Source of the DNA: Brevundimonas sp.
GTDB taxonomy: Bacteria > Pseudomonadota > Alphaproteobacteria > Caulobacterales > Caulobacteraceae
Assembly: GCF_003248455.1 (NCBI RefSeq)
Contig: NZ_QFNM01000064.1
Span: 1-5,501, forward strand
DNA length: 5,501 bases
Direction of reading: 5' to 3'
Of this stretch, positions 1 to 5,501 are shown piece by piece (the first letter of the stretch is position 1; each line of letters opens with the position of its first letter). A program made the translations under genes and the position numbers. The notes under the pieces were generated by a model. That model was not told the origin of the DNA. It saw nothing but the letters and a program-made list of their open reading frames with translations, and searched no databases.

Positions 1-25
1 CGTGGACGTCGAGATCAAGATTTAA
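1..25 (+). CDS. rpsJ: 30S ribosomal protein S10, C-terminal end only (partial)
   Basis: Only the last seven codons and the stop are present. Reading from base 2 gives VDVEIKI followed by TAA at 23-25, which is how I recall alphaproteobacterial S10 ending. S10 sits in the head of the 30S subunit and, as NusE, also joins NusB in transcription antitermination. Its place directly before rplC is the usual first-gene position of the S10 operon and supports the call, since the fragment is too short to identify alone. The gene start, the operon promoter and any L4-responsive leader lie outside the window. Confidence 0.85.
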
Positions 26-31
26 AGTAGA

Positions 32-37
32 AAGAGG
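32..37 (+). promoter_or_regulatory. Ribosome binding site of rplC
   Basis: AAGAGG lies nine bases before the ATG at 47, in the 21-base gap after rpsJ. It is a fair Shine-Dalgarno match with normal spacing. It fixes the L3 start at 47, where the protein opens MRTGVIAKKLGMTR as L3 proteins do. This is the longest intergenic gap in the window, so L3 probably depends on its own ribosome loading more than the overlapping genes downstream. Confidence 0.6.
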
Positions 38-46
38 CGGGATCCG

Positions 47-780
47 ATGCGCACGGGCGTGATCGCCAAGAAGCTGGGCATGACCCGCGTGTTCGCCGAT
101 GACGGCGCGCACGTTCCGGTCACTGTGCTGCAGCTCGACGGCTGCCAAGTCGTCGGCCAACGTACCCAGGAGCGTGACGGCTACGTCGCTCTCCAACTGG
201 GCGCTGGCACGAAGAAGGCCAAGAACACCAACAAGGCTCAACGCGAGACCTTCGCCAAGGCGGAAGTCGAGCCGAAAGCCTATGTCACCGAGTTCCGCGT
301 CGATGCGGACGGTCTGCTGGACGTGGGCGCCGAACTGTCGGCCGAACACTTCCTGGTGGGCCAGAAGGTCGACATCCAGGGCGAGACCATCGGCAAGGGT
401 TTCGCCGGCGCCATGAAGCGCTGGAACTTCGGCGGCCTTCGCGCCATTCGCACGGTTCGACGGGCAACCGTCAGGACCCGGGGCGCACGTTCCCCGGCAA
501 GAAGATGGCCGGCCACTACGGCGCCGAAACCGTCACCACCCAGAACCTGACCGTCGTCCGCGTGGACGCCGAGCGCGGCCTGATCCTGATCAAGGGCGCC
601 GTCCCCGGTCACGACGGCGGCTACGTCAAGGTTCGCGACGCCATCAAGAAGGCCCGTCCGGCCGACGCCCCGTTCCCGGGCGCCGTCAAGTCGGCTGGCA
701 AGTCCAATGGGGCCGCTCAACCCGCCTCGACCCCGGCTGAAGAAGCCCCCGTCGAAGCGACCGAAGGCGGTGAAGCGTAA
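47..780 (+). pseudogene. rplC: 50S ribosomal protein L3, frame broken by an apparent 25-nt deletion
   Basis: L3 is an early-assembly 23S rRNA-binding protein whose extended loop reaches toward the peptidyl transferase centre. Residues 1-133 (47-445) are normal L3, including the family signature around VDIQGETIGKGFAGAMKRWN. After Ala133 the frame changes. The rest of L3 resumes at 448 in the -1 frame with SHGSTGNRQDPG, then FPGKKMAGHYGAE, VVRVDAERGLILIKGAVPG and an Ala/Pro/Glu-rich tail, ending at TAA 778-780. E. coli L3 has nine residues (THGNSLSHR) at this point; here only two bases (446-447) remain, so 25 nt appear lost. Read straight through, translation stops at TGA 548-550 after 167 residues, the last 34 unrelated to L3. 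The Gln codon at 472-474 aligns with E. coli Gln150, methylated by PrmB. No slippery heptamer is visible, and slippage could not restore the missing residues. A sequencing or assembly error in an intact gene of about 252 codons is most likely. Gene identity is near certain; the cause of the break is not. Confidence 0.93.
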
Positions 781-1418
781 TGAAACTCTCTGTCATCCAA
801 CTCGACGGCAAGGCTGCTGGCGACGTGGAGCTGTCGGACGCCGTCTTCGGCATCGCCGACATCCGCGGCGACCTGCTGGCCCGCACCGTGAACTGGCAAT
901 TGGCCAAGCGCCGCGCCGGCACGCACAAGGTTCAAACCCGTAACGAGAACTCTCGCACGGGCAAGAAGATGTACAAGCAGAAGGGCACCGGCGGCGCTCG
1001 TCACGGTTCGCGCCGTGCGCCGCAGTTCGTCGGCGGCTCGCGCGCCTTCGGTCCGGTCGTTCGCGACCACGGCTTCTCGCTGCCGAAGAAGATCCGCGCC
1101 CTGGCCCTGCGTCACGCCCTGTCCTCCAAGGCGAAGTCCGGCGACCTGATCGTGGTCGACACCGTCTCGGTCAAGGAAGCCAAGACGGCCGCCCTGCGCG
1201 AGACCTTCGGCAAGCTGGGCTGGACCAAGGCTCTCATCATCGCGGGTCCGGAAGTCGATGCGAACTTCGGTCTGGCCGCACGCAACATCCCGCACATCGA
1301 CGTGCTGCCGAACGCCGGCCTGAACGTCTATGACATCCTGCGGGCTGACAAGCTGGTGCTGACCAAGGCCGCCATCGAGGCCATCGAAGCCCGCTTCAGC
1401 GATAAGGAAGCCGCGTAA
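780..1418 (+). CDS. rplD: 50S ribosomal protein L4
   Basis: L4 binds domain I of 23S rRNA, and its long loop lines the narrow part of the peptide exit tunnel. In E. coli it also represses the S10 operon by acting on the leader before rpsJ; that leader is outside this window, so such control cannot be judged here. The 212-residue protein has the basic tunnel loop with KMYKQKGTGGARHGSRRAP at about residues 63-81. Lys68 aligns with E. coli Lys63, a macrolide-resistance site, and is unchanged. FVGGSRAFGP follows, with a Ser in a run that is usually GGG. The ATG at 780 shares its A with the rplC stop (TAATG), and GGTGA at 769-773 lies six bases before it, so translation is probably coupled to L3. 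If the L3 frame break were real, ribosomes would stop at 550 and coupling into rplD should weaken. Length and start are typical. Confidence 0.98.
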   Translation: MKLSVIQLDGKAAGDVELSDAVFGIADIRGDLLARTVNWQLAKRRAGTHKVQTRNENSRTGKKMYKQKGTGGARHGSRRAPQFVGGSRAFGPVVRDHGFSLPKKIRALALRHALSSKAKSGDLIVVDTVSVKEAKTAALRETFGKLGWTKALIIAGPEVDANFGLAARNIPHIDVLPNAGLNVYDILRADKLVLTKAAIEAIEARFSDKEAA

Positions 1419-1720
1419 TGGCCGCTCAACCTACCGCCAAGCACTACGACACCATCCTGGCCCCGGTGATCACCGAAAAGGCCACGATCCTGTCCGAGCA
1501 GAACAAGGTCGTCTTCCGCGTCGCCGACACGGCGTCCAAGGACGAGATCGCAGCCGCGGTCGAAAGCCTGTTCAAAGTCAACGTCGTCAAGGTCAACACC
1601 CTGGTTCAAAAGGGCAAGACCAAGCGCTTCCGGGGCATCCTGGGTCGTCGCGTCGACATCAAAAAAGCGATCGTGACCCTGGCCGACGGCCAGTCGATCG
1701 ACGTCACCACGGGGCTCTGA
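1418..1720 (+). CDS. rplW: 50S ribosomal protein L23
   Basis: L23 lies at the exit of the peptide tunnel, where it is the main docking site for trigger factor and also contacts the signal recognition particle. The 100-residue product has the L23 core: YDTILAPVITEKAT near the N-terminus, then VVFRVADTASKDEIAAAVE, FKVNVVKVNTL and a basic KGKTKRFRGILGRRVDIKKA segment. Glu20 in ITEK aligns with E. coli Glu18, the trigger-factor contact, so the docking site looks intact. The start overlaps the rplD stop in a TAATG, with AAGGA at 1404-1408 nine bases upstream, which suggests coupling as well as direct initiation. The length is normal and no disruption is seen. Confidence 0.98.
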   Translation: MAAQPTAKHYDTILAPVITEKATILSEQNKVVFRVADTASKDEIAAAVESLFKVNVVKVNTLVQKGKTKRFRGILGRRVDIKKAIVTLADGQSIDVTTGL

Positions 1721-1724
1721 TCAG

Positions 1725-2561
1725 ATGGCCTTGAAACATTACAATCCGACTTCGCCGGGCCGTCGCGCCCTCGTGCTGGTCGACCGTTCGGAACTCCACA
1801 AGGGCCGCCCGGAAAAGTCGCTGACCGAAGGCCTGACCAAGTCGGGCGGACGCGGGCAGGGCGGTCGCATCGCGGTCCGCTTCCGCGGCGGCGGCGCCAA
1901 GACCCTGTACCGCAAGATCGACTTCAAGCGTCGCAAGTGGGACATGGTCGGCACGGTCGAGCGTCTGGAGTACGACCCGAACCGCACGGCCTTCATCGCC
2001 CTCGTGACCTACGAAGACGGTGAAAAGACCTACATCATCGCGCCGCAACGCCTCAAGGCGGGCGACACGATCGTGGCGGGCGAAAAGACCGACGTGAAGC
2101 CGGGCAACGCCATGCCGCTGCGTTCGATGCCGGTGGGTACGATCATCCACAACATCGAGATGAAGCCGGGCAAGGGCGCCCAGCTGGCCCGTTCGGCCGG
2201 CGCCTACGCCCAGTTGGTCGGCCGCGATCAGGGCTACGCCCAGATCCGTCTCGGCTCGGGCGAGCTGCGCATGGTCCTGGACGGCTGTATCGCCACGGTG
2301 GGCGCGGTCTCGAACCCCGACCACATGAACCAGAACCTGGGCAAGGCCGGTCGCAAGCGTCACATGGGCTTCCGCCCGCACGTTCGCGGCGTCGCCATGA
2401 ACCCGATCGACCACCCGCATGGTGGTGGTGAAGGCCGGACCTCTGGCGGTCGCACCCCCGTCACCCCGTGGGGCAAGGACACCAAGGGCACCCGTACCCG
2501 CAAGAACAAGGCTACGGACAAGTTCATCATCCGTACCCGCCACGTTAAGAAGGCTCGCTAA
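1725..2561 (+). CDS. rplB: 50S ribosomal protein L2
   Basis: L2 is one of the largest and most conserved 50S proteins. It binds 23S rRNA, supports subunit association and is needed for peptidyl transferase activity. The 278-residue sequence has the N-terminal NPTSPGRR start, the GRGQGGRIAVRFRGGG basic region near residues 42-60, an OB-like then SH3-like central RNA-binding region (roughly 60-200), and the C-terminal signature RPHVRGVAMNPIDHPHGGG. His230 in DHPHGG aligns with E. coli His229, reported as important for peptidyl transfer. The C-terminus is strongly basic (TRTRKNKATDKFIIRTRHVKKAR region). Only four bases separate it from rplW. The upstream match to a Shine-Dalgarno sequence is poor (GGGG at 1711-1714), so initiation probably relies on ribosomes finishing L23. 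The length is close to the 273 residues of E. coli L2. Confidence 0.99.
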   Translation: MALKHYNPTSPGRRALVLVDRSELHKGRPEKSLTEGLTKSGGRGQGGRIAVRFRGGGAKTLYRKIDFKRRKWDMVGTVERLEYDPNRTAFIALVTYEDGEKTYIIAPQRLKAGDTIVAGEKTDVKPGNAMPLRSMPVGTIIHNIEMKPGKGAQLARSAGAYAQLVGRDQGYAQIRLGSGELRMVLDGCIATVGAVSNPDHMNQNLGKAGRKRHMGFRPHVRGVAMNPIDHPHGGGEGRTSGGRTPVTPWGKDTKGTRTRKNKATDKFIIRTRHVKKAR

Positions 2562-2563
2562 GA

Positions 2564-2842
2564 ATGGCCCGCTCCTCCTGGAAAGGCCCGTTTGTCGACG
2601 GGTATCTGCTCAAGAAGGCCGACGCCGTTCAATCGTCGGGCCGCAAGGACGTGATCAAGACCTGGTCGCGCCGCTCCACCATCCTGCCGCAGTTCGTCGG
2701 TCTGACGTTCGGCGTCCATAACGGTCAGAAGCACGTGCCCGTGTCGGTCTCGGAAGAGATGGTCGGCATGAAGCTCGGCGAGTTCGCCCCGACCCGGAAC
2801 TTCCCCGGTCACGCGGCGGACAAGAAGGCCAAGAGGAAGTAA
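2564..2842 (+). CDS. rpsS: 30S ribosomal protein S19
   Basis: S19 is in the head of the 30S subunit, pairs with S13 and contacts 16S rRNA and the A-site tRNA side of the intersubunit bridges. The 92-residue product begins MARSSWKGPFVDGYLL and contains KTWSRRSTILPQFVG and the family signature NGQKHVPVSVSEEM followed by VGMKLGEFAPTR. It ends in a basic KKAKRK tail, all as expected of S19. It starts two bases after the rplB stop. GAAGG at 2549-2553, ten bases before the ATG, is a good ribosome binding site inside the end of rplB. The length matches the family and the gene is intact. Confidence 0.98.
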   Translation: MARSSWKGPFVDGYLLKKADAVQSSGRKDVIKTWSRRSTILPQFVGLTFGVHNGQKHVPVSVSEEMVGMKLGEFAPTRNFPGHAADKKAKRK

Positions 2843-2845
2843 CCG

Positions 2846-3225
2846 ATGGCCCAGACCAAGAACACCCGGCGGGTCGGTTCGACCGAAGCCCGCGCCAAGC
2901 TGGTCAACGTTCGCATCAGCCCGCAAAAGCTGAACCTGGTGGCCGCCTCGATCCGCGGTCTGCCGGTCCAGAAGGCGCTGAACGAGCTGGAATTCAGCCG
3001 CAAGCGCATCGCCGGCGACGTCCGCAAGGTCCTGTATTCGGCGATCTCCAACGCCGAGAACAACCACAACCTCGACATCGACAACCTGGTCGTCGCCGAG
3101 GCCTTCGTGGGCAAGAACCTGGTGATGAAGCGTTTCGCGAGCCGCGCTCGTGGTCGCTCGTCGCGCATCCTGAAACCGTTCAGCGAGATCACCATCGTGG
3201 TCCGCGAAGCCGGCGAGGCCGCCTG

Positions 3226-3226
<1 letters not shown>
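2846..3226 (+). CDS. rplV: 50S ribosomal protein L22
   Basis: L22 binds all domains of 23S rRNA, and its beta-hairpin forms part of the exit-tunnel constriction opposite L4. The 126-residue product shows the ARAKLVNVRISPQKLNLVA region, then helical segments, then the hairpin with VMKRFASRARGRSSRI. Met94-Lys95-Arg96 match the E. coli MKR whose deletion gives erythromycin resistance, so the tunnel tip looks wild type. After the hairpin the sequence reads KPFSEITIVV where E. coli has KRTSHITVVV. The N-terminus carries about ten residues (MAQTKNTRRV) before the conserved core. AGAGGA at 2832-2837 lies eight bases before the ATG, with three bases between the rpsS stop and this start. The end overlaps rpsC. 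Confidence 0.98.
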
Positions 3227-3981
<755 letters not shown>

Positions 3982-3984
3982 GTC

Positions 3985-4425
3985 ATGTTGCAACCGAAGA
4001 AGACCAAGTACCGCAAGGCCTTCAAGGGCCGGATTCACGGCTCGGCCAAGGGCGGCTTCTCGCTGAACTTCGGGTCGTACGGCCTGAAGACGCTGGAGCC
4101 GGAACGCATCACCGCGCGTCAGATCGAAGCGGCTCGCCGCGCGATCACCCGCCAGATGAAGCGTCAGGGCCGGGTGTGGATCCGCGTCTTCCCCGACCTG
4201 CCCGTCACGGGCAAGCCGGCCGAAGTGCGGATGGGCAAGGGCAAGGGCGCCGTGGACCACTGGGCCGCGCGCTGCCACCCCGGCCGCATCCTGTTTGAAA
4301 TCGACGGCGTTCCGGACGATGTCGCCCGCGAAGCGCTCCGTCTCGGCGCAGCCAAGCTGCCGGTCCGCACCAAGGTCGTGACCCGCATCGACGCCGGCGT
4401 CGCTCATGTGGAGGCTGCCGCCTAA
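3985..4425 (+). CDS. rplP: 50S ribosomal protein L16
   Basis: L16 joins late in 50S assembly and helps place the A-site tRNA near the peptidyl transferase centre. The 146-residue protein starts MLQPKKTKYRKAFKGR and carries GSAKGG, the first family signature in QMKRQGRVWIRVFPD and the second in VRMGKGKGAVDHW, followed by HPGRILFEIDGV and LPVRTKVV. Arg82 in VRMGKGKG aligns with E. coli Arg81, hydroxylated by the oxygenase YcfD (RoxA); whether that occurs here cannot be seen. Three bases separate it from rpsC. The nearest purine-rich sequence, GGGGA at 3965-3969, is about 15 bases upstream, farther than usual, so initiation probably relies on coupling to S3. It runs about ten residues longer than E. 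coli L16, mainly at the C-terminus (RIDAGVAHVEAAA). Confidence 0.98.
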   Translation: MLQPKKTKYRKAFKGRIHGSAKGGFSLNFGSYGLKTLEPERITARQIEAARRAITRQMKRQGRVWIRVFPDLPVTGKPAEVRMGKGKGAVDHWAARCHPGRILFEIDGVPDDVAREALRLGAAKLPVRTKVVTRIDAGVAHVEAAA

Positions 4426-4622
4426 TGACCAAGATCGCCGATCTGCGGTCGCAAACGACCGATCAACTGGCCGACGAGCTGCTGAAGCTCAAGAAGGAAC
4501 AGTTCAACCTGCGCTTCCAGGCGGCCACCGGCCAGATGGAAAAGACCCACCGCGTGGGTGAAGTGCGCAAAGACATCGCCCGCATCTCGACGCTTCTGCG
4601 CGAGAAGCGTGCGGCCTCGTAA
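4425..4622 (+). CDS. rpmC: 50S ribosomal protein L29
   Basis: L29 is a small two-helix protein next to L23 at the tunnel exit, where it forms part of the docking surface for nascent-chain factors. The 65-residue product fits the family: an N-terminal helix with DLRSQTTDQLADELLKLKKEQFNLRFQ, the turn AATGQMEKTHR, and a second helix VGEVRKDIARISTLLREKR. Both helices show the regular charged and hydrophobic spacing of a helical hairpin. The start overlaps the rplP stop in TAATG, and GGAGG at 4410-4414, ten bases upstream, is one of the strongest ribosome binding sites in the window. The length is typical and the gene is intact. Confidence 0.97.
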   Translation: MTKIADLRSQTTDQLADELLKLKKEQFNLRFQAATGQMEKTHRVGEVRKDIARISTLLREKRAAS

Positions 4623-4625
4623 GGA
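4621..4625 (+). promoter_or_regulatory. Ribosome binding site that decides the rpsQ start
   Basis: AAGGA overlaps the last two bases of the rpmC stop and lies seven bases before the ATG at 4633. It selects that ATG over an in-frame ATG at 4558, which would add 25 residues encoded inside rpmC in a different frame. S17 proteins normally begin MPKRxL, which agrees with 4633. Confidence 0.75.
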
Positions 4626-4632
4626 AACGAAT

Positions 4633-4875
4633 ATGCCCAAGCGAATTCTCGAAGGCGTGGTCGTGTCCGACAAGGGCGAGAAGACCGTCGTCGTCAAGGT
4701 GGAGCGCACCCTGCTGCACCCCGTTCTGAAGAAGATCGTTCGTCTTTCGAAGAAGTATCACGCGCACGACGAAGCCAACGCGCTCAAGGTCGGCGACATC
4801 GCTCGCATCGTCGAGTGCGCTCCGAAGTCCAAGCTGAAGCGTTGGGAAGTCCTTTCCAACGCCTCCGCCTCGTAA
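4633..4875 (+). CDS. rpsQ: 30S ribosomal protein S17
   Basis: S17 is a primary 16S rRNA-binding protein in the body of the 30S subunit, with an OB-type barrel. The 80-residue product reads MPKRILEGVVVSDKGEKTVV, then VERTLLHPVLKKIVRLSKKYHAHDE, then the family region VGDIARIVECAPKSKLKRWEV. The strands and the basic HPxxxKxxxxSKKYHAHDE segment are clear S17 features. In the signature, ECAPKSK replaces the common EC-Arg-P-x-S-K form: an Ala stands where Arg or Lys is usual. The start at 4633 is chosen because of its Shine-Dalgarno sequence and family alignment; upstream in-frame sequence belongs to rpmC. The gap to rpmC is ten bases. In E. coli this gene ends the S10 operon, but no terminator follows here. 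Confidence 0.97.
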   Translation: MPKRILEGVVVSDKGEKTVVVKVERTLLHPVLKKIVRLSKKYHAHDEANALKVGDIARIVECAPKSKLKRWEVLSNASAS

Positions 4876-4900
4876 TCAGAAGGATCTGATCTTATGATCC
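4875..4900 (+). promoter_or_regulatory. rplN ribosome binding site within two alternative small hairpins
   Basis: GAAGGA at 4879-4884, nine bases before the ATG at 4894, is a good ribosome binding site. ATCAG (4875-4879) can pair with CTGAT (4886-4890), leaving most of the site in a six-base loop. Alternatively GGATC (4882-4886) can pair with GATCC (4896-4900), covering part of the site and the G of the start codon. The two stems share bases and exclude each other. Each has only five base pairs, so the structures are weak and may be chance. The binding site itself is well supported; a switching role is speculation. Confidence 0.4.
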
Positions 4901-5262
4901 AGATGCAAACTAACCTGGAAGTGGCCGATAATTCGGGCGCCCGCCGGGTCATGTGCATCAAGGTGTTGGGCGGCTCGAAGCGCCGCTACGCCTCGATCGG
5001 CGACACCATCGTCGCCTCCGTGAAGGAAGCCATCCCGCGCGGCCGCGTGAAGAAGGGCGATGTCGTTCGCGCCATCGTCGTGCGCACCGCCAAGGACATC
5101 CAACGCAAGGACGGCTCGGTCATCCGCTTCGACAAGTCGGCCGCCGTCATCGTCAACAAGCAGAACGAGCCCGTCGGCACGCGGATCTTCGGCCCGGTTC
5201 CCCGCGAACTGCGCGCCAAGAACCACATGAAGATCATCTCGCTGGCACCGGAGGTCCTGTAA
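4894..5262 (+). CDS. rplN: 50S ribosomal protein L14
   Basis: L14 lies on the subunit interface of the 50S, contacts 16S rRNA in intersubunit bridges, and is the known binding site of the silencing factor RsfS. The 122-residue product has the family's usual length and opens MIQMQTNLEVADNSGARRVM, followed by CIKVLGGSKRRYASIGD, VKEAIPRGRVKKGDVVRAIVVRT, DGSVIRFDKSAAVIV, GTRIFGPVPRELR and a KIISLAPEVL end. In the signature, residue 82 is Ser (codon 5137-5139) where Asn or Thr is usual. L14 is the first gene of the E. coli spc operon. Here it lies 18 bases after rpsQ with no terminator or obvious promoter between, so the S10 and spc gene sets are probably read as one unit. Confidence 0.98.
   Translation: MIQMQTNLEVADNSGARRVMCIKVLGGSKRRYASIGDTIVASVKEAIPRGRVKKGDVVRAIVVRTAKDIQRKDGSVIRFDKSAAVIVNKQNEPVGTRIFGPVPRELRAKNHMKIISLAPEVL
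5250..5255 (+). promoter_or_regulatory. Ribosome binding site of rplX
   Basis: GGAGGT, the best match to the anti-Shine-Dalgarno sequence in the window, sits eight bases before the ATG at 5264. It lies within the last codons of rplN (Pro-Glu-Val). It confirms the L24 start and suggests strong independent initiation. Confidence 0.75.
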
Positions 5263-5263
5263 C

Positions 5264-5501
5264 ATGGCCGCCAAGATCAAGAAGGGCGACCGCGTCGTCG
5301 TCCTCACCGGCAAGGACAAGGGCCGCACGGGCAATGTGCTGAAGGTCCTGCCTTCCGAAAACCGCGTCGTCGTCGAAGGCGTCAACATGGTCCAGCGCCA
5401 CACGCGCCCGAGCCAGGCTGACCCGCAAGGCGGCATCAAGAACAAGGAAGCCTCGCTTCACCTGTCGAACGTCGCGATCGCCGACGCCAACGGCAAGGCG
5501 A
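5264..5501 (+). CDS. rplX: 50S ribosomal protein L24, 3' end beyond the window (partial)
   Basis: L24 is an assembly-initiating 50S protein that binds the 5' part of 23S rRNA and lies near the tunnel exit. Seventy-nine residues are present before the window ends; the family is usually just over 100, so about a quarter is missing. The N-terminus MAAKIKKGDRVVVLTGKDKG followed by RTGNVLKVLP is a KOW motif and the L24 signature. VVVEGVNMVQRHTRPSQ and the PQGGIKNKEASLHLSNVAI segment are also typical. It starts one base after the rplN stop. The frame stays open to the window edge. rplE (L5) would be expected next, but it is not visible. Confidence 0.97.
   Translation, partial: MAAKIKKGDRVVVLTGKDKGRTGNVLKVLPSENRVVVEGVNMVQRHTRPSQADPQGGIKNKEASLHLSNVAIADANGKA

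Noticed and set aside
434..460. Programmed ribosomal frameshift joining the two halves of L3
   Set aside because: A -1 slip would be needed, but there is no X-XXY-YYZ slippery heptamer here. Slippage also could not supply the nine missing conserved residues.
505..780. ATG at 505 as the start of a separate 91-residue protein
   Set aside because: The sequence (MAGHYGAE onward) is simply the second half of L3 after the frame break, and this ATG is the internal Met of the conserved GKKMAG motif. No good Shine-Dalgarno sequence precedes it.
1704..2543. 279-codon minus-strand open frame opposite rplB
   Set aside because: It mirrors rplB almost exactly and has the same antisense composition bias; no ribosome binding site or recognisable domain supports it.
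4558..4632. Upstream ATG at 4558 as the start of S17
   Set aside because: It would add 25 residues encoded in another frame of rpmC, not found in S17, and it ignores the well-placed AAGGA before the ATG at 4633.
4883..4899. Three GATC sites in 17 bases as a methylation switch
   Set aside because: The proposed lineage is known for CcrM methylation at GANTC, not Dam at GATC. The cluster is better seen as part of the short inverted repeats before rplN.

Overview
The window is a continuous stretch of the S10 and spc ribosomal-protein operons, all on the + strand: the end of rpsJ, then rplC, rplD, rplW, rplB, rpsS, rplV, rpsC, rplP, rpmC, rpsQ, rplN and the start of rplX. The order S10-L3-L4-L23-L2-S19-L22-S3-L16-L29-S17-L14-L24 is the standard bacterial one. 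High GC with G/C at most third codon positions, an S10 ending in VDVEIKI, an L3 with an Ala/Pro/Glu-rich tail and an S3 with an RG/RD-rich tail fit an alphaproteobacterium. A Caulobacterales member (Brevundimonas or Caulobacter-like) is my best guess, from remembered family sequences rather than a search.

Layout: rpsJ ends at 25. rplC runs 47-780 but its reading frame is broken near 446-448. rplD, rplW and rplB follow (780-2561), then rpsS, rplV and rpsC (2564-3981), then rplP, rpmC and rpsQ (3985-4875), which close the classical S10 operon. rplN (4894-5262) and a 3'-truncated rplX (5264 to the window edge) open the spc operon. Genes overlap by one base (rplC/rplD, rplD/rplW, rplV/rpsC, rplP/rpmC) or are separated by 1-21 bases. 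No internal terminator or promoter is evident, and there is no gene-free stretch of 300 bases. The whole block is probably co-transcribed and translationally coupled. Its products are structural parts of the two ribosomal subunits: L2, L3, L4, L16 and L14 near the functional core of the 50S; L22, L23, L24 and L29 around the exit tunnel; S3, S10 and S19 in the 30S head; S17 in the 30S body.

The one clear anomaly is in rplC. Compared with the L3 family, about 25 nt are missing at 446-447. This removes the conserved THGxSxSHR segment and shifts the frame, so no single ORF encodes full L3. As L3 is essential, a sequencing or assembly error is the likeliest explanation, followed by a real lesion with another intact copy elsewhere. 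Otherwise this is an ordinary conserved housekeeping locus. I found no mobile element, CRISPR array, RNA gene or previously undescribed system.
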